From Cladopsammia gracilis (lineage: Eukaryota; Cnidaria; Anthozoa; Scleractinia; Dendrophylliidae), in assembly GCA_022457155.1 (NCBI GenBank), contig JAJGOT010000260.1:111001-175000 (forward strand): a stretch of DNA of 64,000 nt, read 5' to 3'. Positions 25,101 to 34,704 of the stretch are shown here, one piece after another; position 1 is the first letter of the stretch; every line of letters starts with the position of its first letter. Below the pieces are notes generated by a model that saw only the letters and a list, made by a program, of their open reading frames with translations, was not told the origin of the DNA and ran no database searches. Both the position numbers and the translations under genes were made by a program.

Positions 25101-28100
25101 CATCTAGTGTCATGCAGAGCATTTCCTTCTGGGAAGTAAATTGTTTCGTATGCAGCATTAAATTGTGTGTCAGTTGAAGAATATAAATTTCGGTAGAAGG
25201 TTTTTGCTTCTTGTAAGATCTCACTATCCATGTTAATGACGCTATTATCTGCCAGGGTGAGGTGTTTGATAGGTGTTTTATTAAAATGTCGTTTTTCTAA
25301 GGTAAAAAAGTATTTTGTATTCTTTTCTCCTTCATTGTACCATCGATACTTAGATCTAATTATTACTCCCCGGGTTTTATGCTTTGTCATTTCTTCTCTT
25401 TGTAGGATCTTAATATTTAGTTCATTATAGATGTGGGTTTTTTCGCTTTCAGATAGGGTGTTTTCTTCAAGTCTTTTTTGTAGAGATAATATGTCAGATT
25501 CTAGGATCGTCTCTTGTGATTTCATTTTAGCTTTCTTTCTCCTTGCGTAATTTAGTGAGCTTGCTGTTATTTGCATTTTCATGGTGTCCAACAAGAGAAT
25601 GGCGTCAACGTCGTTATCGTTTACATATTCATTTCAGTGCTACTCCAGAAATTGTGTTCTTGATCAAGTTGACATAATCACTGTCTAACAAGAAGGAAGT
25701 GTCCAGCTTCCAAAAACCTGGGCTCCTGGGATTTGCATTGTTTGCAAGGTGGATAGTTATTAGAGAATGGTCAGTTTTGTATCCAGTTAAAATATCTGCT
25801 TTCGTAATTGCTGTACTTAAGCTAGAGCTCGTCAAAAAGAAGTCGAGATGGCAGTGTATATCAGGTTTTTTTTCTCCTCCAGGTGAATCTTTTAGCGTCT
25901 GGATTGAAAATACGCCAGATGTCTATGAGATCTAACATATTTGCGATGTACTTAACTTCTTTTAACAACTTCTCGTAAGTCACCGGCCTTCTGACTTTTT
26001 TGTCTTTTTGGACATCGAGCATGAAATTAAAGTCATCATGAACTTATCAAAATAATGGGGCAGTGATTACCATTTGGCCAAAAAATCTGGAAATTTGAAT
26101 AAAAGTCAAATGGATCAGACAATTTCGAAAATTGTGGACTACCTCCTGAGGAAGTCCTATTTTAGTACATATAGAACAGATCAGGTAAGCACCAAAGGTT
26201 TCACCTAAGCTCACAACATGTATGAACAACAATAGAGAGGCCCCGTTAGGGGGGGTCTGAATAATCCATAATCCTGGATAAATTTTGGAAATAATCCGTA
26301 TCCCAGTTTTGTAAAAACAAATATCCCTAAAATAAAATTCTAAAAGAATATATTTATAGCAACAGAGATTCCAACCCTTAGCAATGAAAAGGAAGGTTTT
26401 TGGTGCGGCGAAGCCACGACTACGAGGGCCAAAGGCGCGAGTTTCTAGGGGGGTCCGGGAGCATGCTCCCCTGGAAAATTTTTCAAAATAAGGGCTACTA
26501 AGATGCCTTTTCCTGCATTTTGAGGAAAAAAAGAACACCGCGAACAAAGGCAAACCTCGCACGAAGTCGAGGCAATCCAGTGCATTACCGCGCCCAAAAA
26601 ACCGCGGGCTCATGCTACAACGGATGCCCCAATGGTAAAAAATGGGGCCAGTACGCAGCTCTTACAAGGTCTTCTCTGATTTGCTGAGAGAACAATAGAA
26701 CAAACAACACAACAATGGACCCTAGCCCTGAAAACAATAGAGCTGCGTGATATAGGGGTCCAATGAAATTAGAGGTTGTTGAGAGCTGCGTGGTATCTGA
26801 AAAAATGCGTGAGATACCACAGAAAAAACAACAAAGGATCGTGCTAGTGAAGACTAGTGAAGCAGGGAACACATTATCTTCCTTTGCCTGAGGAAAGTTA
26901 CAAAAAAACGGGAGAATATTGAATGAAAACGGGAGGCCAGAAATGATCGCCAAAAACGGGAGGTTTCCGGCCAAAAACGGGAGGGTTGGAATCTCTGTAA
27001 GCAACCCTAATTACCCTTTTGTGTCACGTGAATTGACTTATGTACTATATATCAAGCATGTCAAGGGTTGCATTTCCGCAACCTTAAACAAACATAGGGG
27101 CGGTGTAACTGTGAGCTGTGACCTTTGAACAGGTGTATTTATGAGCATTTGAGTGTAAAATGGCGTTGGCAGGCCTGCACCACTCTTACCTCATGTTTTT
27201 AATGTCATTTGTTCCTTCTACATGTATATGTTTTGAACGGGTATTCTATATTTAGCCGTTTGTTAAGGAGGGTTTTAGTTTAGACTGAGTTTTAAAATCT
27301 TTCAAAACCCGCGTGCATGCAACGGACTAGAGGTCAAGTCTGTCGGTAGTGGTTTTCCGTGGTGTTGCGCTTGTAGATTTTGACCTCATTTTAGCATCCT
27401 TTTTTGCCTGGCGGTTGGTGTGTTCGATTTTTATGTAGGAAAGGTTTGAATTTCTCTAACTATTCTCTCTGAAATACCAGACATGACAGGATCTGAAATG
27501 ATCTGTTGGCCGTGAATGTCCTTCCTGCTTAGTTAATGTCACACTGGACCCAGCTATTTTAGTTTTGTCTTTACAGGATATTAATTTTCAGGATCCAAGC
27601 TTTATAGCAGAGAGAGTTGTAGCTTAATAAGCTATTCAACTTGTAGAGACGGTTGAAGTTTGTCTCAGTCAAGGCTGTAATTTTAGCTTCCATTTGCTAC
27701 GCTTTATAGCTGCATGGAGCTCACTGTTTATACTAAAACCTCCGTTGGCAATTTTAACAGCCTAGTGACTGCTTCGTTTATGCCACTTTTTCATTCAGGC
27801 AAGACCATGGTTTCGGTTCTCCTCTCCAACGTCATAAGCTGCTGGGTTTATAACTGCTAGTTGCTACCTTTCAGTAGCAACACATATTTTTGTTGAGAAC
27901 GGTTAAACCATTCTGCTCGGCATAATTTTCAAGGTTATAAATTGCCCCAGTAACATCGAGAAGGACTGGCTTTTTTAGCAGGTGCAACAGCGATGTGATA
28001 GATGCCATTTTTTTTAAGCGAGTCTTTTGTTGACCTTTGATCACCCTCAGTCAGTGAATTCTCAACTACCCGCCATCTTGAGTATATTACCCAGAAGACT

Positions 28101-31100
28101 TAGCGACTGGCGACTACCACTGCGAAGGATCGTGGGCTCGGAATGTTGACTAGGAGCACCGGAGGGGCCACTGGTGATAAATATTTGTCGTTCTCTGTAT
28201 GACTTTTACCTCTCTTTATGACCTTTTATCCTTTTTTATGTAAAAAGCAATCTATGTGATAATGACCGATAATAATCCGTAATTTTAAAATGAGGACGCA
28301 AATAATCCGTAATCCTTAAATTTAGTGGCCAATAATCCGTATCCCTTCTCAAAAAACACCTAATAATCCATAATCTTAAAACCCTAACAGGGCCTCAATA
28401 GAACAGATCGGGCTGTGTGTTCTTATTGCAAGAGGTAGAGTCCCACTACATGTAGTACCAAGTGAAGTGTCCATAATACCATAATACCAAAAAAGGTTAT
28501 TTTTCTTTTATATCCATGTAAATTAGCCCTCTTTGCCCCATCAGCAAGTGCAAAATATAAAAGAATTTTAAAGCAAAAATGAGGCAAAGAGGGCTTACAG
28601 TGCGACCACACGAACCGAGGCCACCCAGACAAATTTTAAGACAAATTTTGAAATTAGCCAATCACAAGTCAAGATCTAGACAATAAAATAGCGCATAATT
28701 ATACTTGACCAGTTGTTTGGTACCGCCAAGCGCAAAATTTAAATTCTGAACTGCGCGCTCTGTTGAGAGTATTCGATGACCAAAGGCTAAAAATGAATTG
28801 CCGCGTTTGGATAAATCAATCCGGAAGGTATTTTGTTAACGGCGCCGAAACTCACAAATTCTACGAGAGGAAGTTTTGAATTTACATCACATTAGCACTT
28901 CTCAGCGAGAAATCATGAGCTCGTGTGTCTCTCAGGTGTGTTGGAAAGCAAACATGATCATTAATTCTTTGAGTTCTGATTGTTGAAACAAAAAAAATCA
29001 ACAAAGAAGCAAATTGTTTTCTAATAAGAGACGTATATAAATACGTGACAAAAGCGGGCAAAGTTGGCGGCGAATAATTAGATGCATCACAGTCGCACAG
29101 GTGACAGGAGGATAACACATTCCGACGTGCGATCAAAAAAATAGAACGCTCAAAAGAAGAAAGTTAGGGATGGACCATTAGAAAAGTGATGGGGGGGGGG
29201 GGGGGGTGGGAACACTTTGGGAGAGGCAAGAAATTTTTTTTTTTGTCCACCTAAGGTGGAAATCTTTTTTTTTTTTTACTCGATGGCTGGAATATTTTTT
29301 TTTTAATAGTTTATTTTCTAATTGTCCTTGGGCAGATTTTTTTTTTTGCGATAATGCGTGGGAATATTTTTTTTTCTTAATAATTTACTGGGGAAATTGT
29401 TTTTTTTTTGGCTTTTGCCCCACCCCCCCCCCCCATCACTTTTCTAATGGTCCATCCCTTATTTTCCTCCTTTCTTCAAACGAGTAATTCACTGCAGTTT
29501 GCTCCCGATTCTCAACTCAACGGCAAAAATCGCGTGGACAAAATAGCACTATTTTCTGAGAAACAACTGCGAACTATCCGTATGGATCCGCTCGTTTATC
29601 TAGTTGTGTATACTTTGTTATCCAGCGACCGTACACTGAAAACGGGTATTTTACTGTTTATACAAAATGTTCCCTACTATACATGTACAGGCCGAGTTGA
29701 AGCTTTGAAGTCCTAAACTATAAATTGTGATTTTCTCCAGACACAAGGTGCCAGGGGAGAGTGAAAACAATAACAAATCAAAACTTTCAGATGTATGAAG
29801 AATCGCTCTTAAATTGAAATGGAACCGGAGAGAAAGTTAGAAATTACCGCTTGAATGTACATACAAACGTCTTCGAAAAATGAAAGCAATCTTTGTTGAC
29901 AGCTCTGTTTAGTAATCACCGAAACTGCGAATCGCTCGCGGCGCCCGGTTTGCATGAAATGAGCGGCCGTCACGTTTACTTAATTTGGATTGTTCAAAAT
30001 TTCTTTACTACTGGCTTTGATTCCGGCCAACCCAGACGTTGTCATAAAATTTTCCAGCTTGAATTATACAAACGTGACAATTCTTCATTGTTATCATTTG
30101 GGTAACGAAGAATTTATGGATATCAAAGGTTCGCAACGCAACACATCTCACAGTTCAGAATTTTGGTCAGGTATAATTTTGTGCTATTTCATTGTCTAGA
30201 TCTTGACTTGTGATTGGCTAATTTCAATTTGTCTCACAATTTGTCTGGGTGGCCTCGGTTCGTGTGGTCGCACTGTATCAACTGGTAGTGGGTAATGCAC
30301 TTTTTTACCTTTAAGTTCCAAACCACTGCAGAAGTATCCCAAGATCCAGAACACAAGTATTTAGAGTCTGGGGAGAAGCAACAAGTCTCTACACTGTGAG
30401 TGTGTCCTAAAATATAAAGGCCAGTAAAATCATTATTATGCCAATCACGCACTATGATATGATTGGTTGGTCCCTACATGTACCCCGGGGGGGGGGGGGG
30501 GGGGGGGGGGTGACTCTGGATTTAAAGTGCTACTACGATCAAATTTTTGATTTTCATTTTTTTACATTTTCGTGTACTATTACACTTCCTTACTCATCTT
30601 GCCAAATTTCAATTCATTAGGCACATCAGAAGTCATTTAATTTTAACATTTATTTCCGAGAATTTACGGCCGCCATTAAAAAACCTTGTTCCAAGGCTTG
30701 GTTGCGAATGGGAGAAAGTGACGTAAAAGACTCAAACATACCTCACAGGTTGAAATTATAATAACAATCAGCATAGAAAATTGCACGAAGAACAAGTCTA
30801 AAGTTTTTGTTGCTTTTCGCGTGATTTTCAACACTTATTGTTATTATAATTTCAACCCGTGAGGTATGTTTGAGTCTTTTACGTCACTTTCTCCCATTCG
30901 CAACCAAGCCTTGGAACAAGGTTTTTTAATGGCGGCCGTAAATTCTCGGAAATAAATGTTAAAATTAAATGACTTCTGATGTGCCAAATGAATTGAAATT
31001 TGGCAAGATGGGTAAGGAAGTCTAATAGTACACGAAAATGTAAAAAAATGAAAATCAAAAATTTGATCGTAGTAGCCCTTTAAAGTGATGGGGATGTGTG

Positions 31101-33563
31101 AAGGATTTTTTTAGGGCTTGAAATTTTCAATTTCAGGATTTTTTGGGGTAAGAACATTTTGGCAAGTATTTTTGGGGTGGCTTGAGTGAAGTAGGGATGT
31201 TTTTGGGGGATTCAAAATAATATGAAGATTTGTGGTAAAGAATTGTTGCCATGCGTATTGCCCACTAAGTGTCCGTAAAACCAAACTTGTTATAATAACA
31301 TCATTCTAATCCCTTCTGGGTATTTTTAAGGTTCGAAAGTTCAGCATGGGAATTTTTGGGGTTTTAATTTTTGTTCGGGGGATTTCTTTGGGTATCGATT
31401 TTTACCCCCATTCACACATCCCTGTAATTTATATTTGGGGTACCCCTCTCCCCTTGGTACATGTACTATCAGCTCATCATTTGCAATGTATGTACCAACC
31501 AGTGTATAAAGGCTGGGTAAATGTGGTAAATTTGATTTCCCTAAAGATAATCTCCAAGGTCTGGTTGTTGTAAAGGTGGATAGCTTTATCCACAGGATAA
31601 CATATCATTATCCAGTGAATAAATCGTGTTATCTGCTTAATAGTGATTTATCTGCTGGATAGCACTATCCACCTTTTCAACAACTGGCTCCAGTACCCTA
31701 GGGTAAAAAATATAGGTCAAATCACATCAGTCCCTTCTCCTTCCACCACTGGCAAATTCTGCTTTTATTTGTCACCATGGCACACAGACTTTCAGTCAAA
31801 TTTGGGAGTGTGGTAATGACAAGATTTCCTGTTATTCCTGAACACCAACCTGGCCACCATGCATTTTTCCTATCTATTAAAGTGCCTATGAAATAAAGTT
31901 TTGACCAGTTTTTATACTAAAAAATTGAAGTCCATGTTCCACTGATTCATAATTTTTCAATTTAAGTTATGGTCAAGCAATGAAAAGTATTTTTTTGCAT
32001 GTCCAAAGTTGGTCAAAAATGAACTTTTCGTGTCCTGGGGCCTGGAACTAGTATAAAAAGAAACATAGAATGCACGATCACTACAACAAACCGTTGAGAA
32101 TGGCTGGATCTGGGTTTCCAGACCAAGATCAGTATTAAAAACTTGAAGTGAAACAAAAAAAAAATGGCAAACTGATCCTTACAGTAGAAAAACAGAAGCA
32201 GAAGCAAAATAACATGGTGATGTCATCAGTTGTGCAAAAATGCCAAACATGTGGTGTCGCTTTCAGACGCTTCAGTATTTCTATTAAACAAACCACTCCG
32301 ATGATGAATTTTGACTACCATGTTGACTACGAAGGTCTGCACAACTGTTGACATCACAAGTCCTAATTTGCATATTTTGGCTGCGCGCTGGTTGTCCCAT
32401 ATTTTCAGCTCAAATAGGCCAACTCTGAGGTAAGAAAAAAAAAGATTACGTGCTTGACCATTGACTATAACTTAAACTGGAAAATTATGAATCAGTGGAA
32501 GGCGGAGTTCAATTTTTAAGTAAAAAAAACGGGTCAAAAATTTCATTTCATAGGCACTTTTAGATTCTCTCACACCTTCAAGGCTGAAGACCTCTTTTCC
32601 AGTTGCAGTGCTCATTACTCTAACAGTGTGATCAAAAGATGCTGAGGCAAAAAGTTTTCCATCTGATGAAAAGCACACACATTTTATTGCACCTGCCAAA
32701 CACAAAACACCAATACATAAGTTTAAGTGTAGATATTTCCACCTCTGCAGAGGTTTTGTTTTTCCTTGTAACCGATTGAGTGCATTTCAATCCTTACCTT
32801 CATGATTATCCAAAGTAAACAAGACTTTGCCTGTCTTAGTGTCCCATAACTTGACCAACATATCATCTCCACCTGTCACAATTTTGGACCAGTCTGAGGA
32901 AAATGCACAAGTATTTACCTGAAAAAAAAAAACCATAGTTACATTTCCTCATGTAATACTCACTGCGGGTTAAGGTGCTCCATAAAGTTTTAACAACAGT
33001 GACTACACTATAAACCTCCATGAGTTATAAATAGAGTCTTATTTTCTTGTCTTGCAATTTTGGTTAATGAGATTTACCAGAAAGAATGCCAACATAGTTA
33101 TCAGTTGTCACGATTCTGGTTGAGACTGTTACCACAGCAACATAGTATCTAAAGAATGCTAAATACAGTATTTTGCAAGAATTGACTTTAATTCTTTAAT
33201 ATTTGAAGTTTTTTTGATTAATGGCGACTTTTTGGAAAGGTTTTGGTTTGGTTGCGGATCGATGATCACACATTGTAGAGGATACCCCTAGAAACAATTG
33301 TAGTACCTATACTAATTAAACAAAACTTCAACAAACTAAGGTTATTTTATATTACAATATTTGGTACATTTATTTCTGATATGTACCTCATCAGTATGAC
33401 CAATTAAGGATCGGAAATTTATCTTCGTCAGTTCCCTCGGAGATACAAAACCACTTTCAGAACTTTCGTCATCATCTTGTAGGTTTTCCAAGTCAATGAC
33501 ACTTAGCGAATCGCTTCCCTTTTTCTCTTCTCCTTCAGCCGTTACTCGAAACTGAGCCGTCAT
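18399..33563 (-). CDS. WDR38: WD40-repeat protein, WDR38-like, ten exons
   Basis: On the minus strand the exons are 33387-33563, 32798-32918, 32576-32692, 30309-30406, 23253-23333, 21957-22082, 20936-21028, 20751-20807, 20075-20122 and 18399-18497. All have GT-AG borders and matching phases, totalling 1017 nt (338 aa plus stop); human WDR38 is of similar size. Exon 1 starts MTAQFRVTAEGEEKKG and is acidic up to residue 50. The rest is WD40 blades, for example GHTHSVETCCFSPDSKYLCS, ATGSWDCTVRLWPL, ASASWDSTLRVWD and VRVWDIENGKCLKVLE. The order and spacing of these blades follow human WDR38, including the closing HTCCFTPNGSVFASG. A seven-blade beta-propeller scaffold is expected; no partner or reaction is known to me for this family. 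Introns are loaded with transposons. The last exon's acceptor lies within a 50-bp tandem repeat, which may allow alternative C-termini. Confidence 0.9.
18471..18770. repeat. 50-bp minisatellite spanning the last WDR38 splice acceptor, six copies
   Basis: On the minus strand each unit carries the tract TTGTTATTGTTTTCACAG followed by the first bases of the exon (TGCGATAC(G/A)GATGAAATTC). The unit period is 50 bp, with one 47-bp unit. The unit at lowest coordinates runs into the true exon body at 18497, so five further acceptor copies lie upstream in the intron. Confidence 0.9.
18771..20074. other. Last intron of WDR38, remaining part
   Basis: AT-rich with no exon seen. At about 19705-19740 a CAATAAAGATGATTATTATTATT stretch looks like the 3' end of a decayed LINE. 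Confidence 0.45.
20245..20700. mobile_element. TTAA-flanked foldback element, arms about 155 bp
   Basis: Arms 20245-20402 and 20545-20700 are inverted and nearly identical, beginning AGTGCCTATCACCCCTAG, with TTAA outside both ends. It lies in a WDR38 intron and its right end is 50 bp from exon 20751-20807. Confidence 0.8.
22087..22141. repeat. (AAC)n microsatellite
   Basis: AAC repeats with one interruption, starting four bases outside WDR38 exon 21957-22082, at its acceptor side. Confidence 0.9.
22355..22915. repeat. Two-tier minisatellite, 60-bp then about 50-bp units
   Basis: The first five units are 60 bp and contain ACACATCTCCTTG before GTTTGTCTCTATACATTCC. Later units drop this block and shorten to 54, 53 and then about 49 bp. 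About ten copies lie in a WDR38 intron. The open frames are repeat artefacts. Confidence 0.9.
23513..23650. mobile_element. Foldback MITE
   Basis: ATCAAAAACGAGTGTGAG and its inverted match CACGAGTTTTTGAT bracket a second inverted pair (TCATCAGGGGTTCCGAACAC and its imperfect complement). A decayed cousin lies near 8140-8240. Confidence 0.65.
23800..23955. repeat. Dispersed repeat, copy 1 (direct match to 26645-26805)
   Basis: About 150 bp (GCAGCTCTTACAAGGTCTTC... GAGAGCTGCGTGGTATCT-like) is shared in the same orientation with 26645-26805. The copies differ by point changes and a small indel. Confidence 0.75.
24170..26060 (-). mobile_element. L1/Tx1-like LINE ORF2 remnant (endonuclease plus reverse transcriptase)
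   Basis: On the minus strand, in order: DFNFMLDVQKDKK (endonuclease GDFN site; the first residue is altered to HDDFN), DIWRIFNPDAKRFTWRRK, YKTDHSLITI, a linker with IRSKYRWYNEGEKNTKYFFT, NKSPGSDGFPAEFY, FIDFEKAFDSIEWSFIS (palm Asp), and GVRQECPLSPL. The YADD active-site block is frame-broken (QYADQ, then TTMILDG). Stops and frameshifts make it dead. The 5' end is truncated near 26060. It lies in a WDR38 intron in the same orientation as the gene. Confidence 0.85.
26238..28395. mobile_element. hAT-like non-autonomous element, 2.16 kb
   Basis: Ends AGGCCC(C/T)GTTAGGG are inverted. An 8-bp direct duplication CAATAGA(G/A) (26230-26237 and 28396-28403) matches at 7 of 8 positions. AATAATCC(A/G)TAATC-type subterminal motifs recur at both ends. 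It includes copy 2 of the dispersed repeat (26645-26805). No transposase frame recognised. Confidence 0.6.
28598..30275. mobile_element. TA-flanked element with terminal inverted repeats over 90 bp
   Basis: CAGTGCGACCACACGAACCG... at the left pairs with its complement at 30170-30275 with few differences for about 100 bp. TA lies outside both ends. It carries a nested MITE (29167-29458). No transposase seen. The right end is 33 bp from WDR38 exon 30309-30406. Confidence 0.75.
29167..29458. mobile_element. TTA-flanked Harbinger-like MITE with T-run periodicity
   Basis: Terminal inverted repeat GGGATGGACCATTAGAAAAG followed by TGAT and a G run, with TTA duplicated outside (29164-29166 and 29459-29461). 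The interior has five long T runs spaced about 35-45 bp, each preceded by a GG-rich bit. Confidence 0.75.
30487..30510. repeat. Poly-G tract (24 G)
   Basis: Uninterrupted G run in a WDR38 intron, next to a foldback element. Confidence 0.9.
30526..31079. mobile_element. TTAA-flanked foldback element with arms of about 240 bp
   Basis: Arms 30526-30767 and 30839-31079 are nearly perfect inverted copies separated by about 70 bp, starting AG(T/G)GCTACTACGATC. TTAA lies outside both ends. Transcription through it would give a very long hairpin RNA. Confidence 0.85.
31564..31686. mobile_element. Short MITE (GGATAG/CTATCC type)
   Basis: TTGTTGTAAAGGTGGATAGC faces the complement of GCTATCCACCTTTTCAACAA. 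The interior also has TTATCC/GGATAA pairs. Non-coding. Confidence 0.65.
31881..32558. mobile_element. TTAA-type element, 678 bp
   Basis: Ends AGTGCCTATGAAAT are inverted, followed by weaker pairing over about 100 bp. The left flank is TTAA and the right flank TTTA (one change). It shares AGTGCCTAT ends with 20245-20700. It ends 17 bp from the donor of WDR38 exon 32576-32692. Confidence 0.65.
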
Positions 33564-34704
33564 TTTTACGGTCTGCTATAATTGGAAAAAGATATTTGGT
33601 TCCTATATTGTTCAGCAGTTAATTTTGGCCTGTATTCCAACAGAAAACATTGCTGATGATAGCTGAAAACCCCTACTTATTCTAAGCATAGTTCGAAGGC
33701 TGCCAAGTCAATGATGAACCATTTTTCTAGTGAATCCATAAATTTGAGGCATATTGGTATTTTGTGTTGTCGTGCAAAAACTGACAGGCGTTCCGGCGAT
33801 AACAGAGAGAAGACTGAGCCCCAGAGTCCAGTCTTCCTCTTAAAGTAAGGGTAGGCTCAAAGAGGCTCAAATACATACATTCAGGGCGGATAGCAAAGAA
33901 ACACTTGAAATTTTATTATATTTATTTTGAATGTGCTAACGTAATTGAATCACCAAGTCGCAACCATAACAAGCTTCTGAAACAGGCTGGTGAAAACGTG
34001 GACGTTTCAAAGGAATTTGGTTTGCAGACAGTGTGTTTGGAGGGATTTAGTTTAAGTTCTCATCTATTGCCGTATCTCTCATCAGTATCAAATACTGTCA
34101 TCTGCAGAGAAAAGTGAGGTTAATCAGGGGCATTTTCGAGGCTTTCTATTGGCTGTTGGCTTATGTTAGTCAATGAAACCTCGATAGGTGGTATTGTTTT
34201 GAAATTTCACGCTTGGAGAGTTTATGAAATGAAAAAGAAAGCCTATAAGCTTGTAGGCGTCGAAGCGGAACACTTGTAGAACAATCGGTATTTTAATAAT
34301 TTCAACCTTTGCATGACTTGAAACCACAGAGAAAACCATTGGACACGCCGAAGGAAGGAAATACATCATAGACATTTTGTTAAAAAGCTGATACGATCAC
34401 ATTGTTCATGAGCTACATCTGGTTTGTGTTTATTATAAATTAAAAGGGCCGCAGGAATTGGCGAGGATTCCACAGGTAAAGAAAGATAAGCCGGCAACAC
34501 CAAGCAAAGAAATTCAGCTTTCGTACAGCGCTCTAGACTGGACCAGTGTCAAAAAAGGTTTGCAAACAGTCAAGATCAATCAAGACAGCGAATTTGGTGG
34601 CCTTCCATTCTGTCGTTTCGCAGAAAATGCGCAAAAGACCTTAGCTTTGAACTTGTTCTGGTACTTCTTTAAGGATATTTGCTACTTGGGTCTTCTTTAA
34701 TGCT
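33564..34704. promoter_or_regulatory. Head-to-head intergenic region between WDR38 and the ankyrin gene
   Basis: The two start codons face away from each other about 1.1 kb apart, so this stretch must hold both promoters. GATTCCACAG|GTAAAG at about 34467-34482 looks like a splice donor and could end a 5' non-coding exon of the ankyrin gene. No TATA box or named operator is evident. Confidence 0.45.

Noticed and set aside
26047..26613. 188-codon minus-strand open frame
   Set aside because: It crosses the boundary of the hAT-like element at 26238 and has no recognisable domain; chance opening.
34458..34700. 80-codon open frame just upstream of the ankyrin start
   Set aside because: Ends five bases before the chosen ATG, in another frame, with no homology; more likely 5' UTR or intron sequence.
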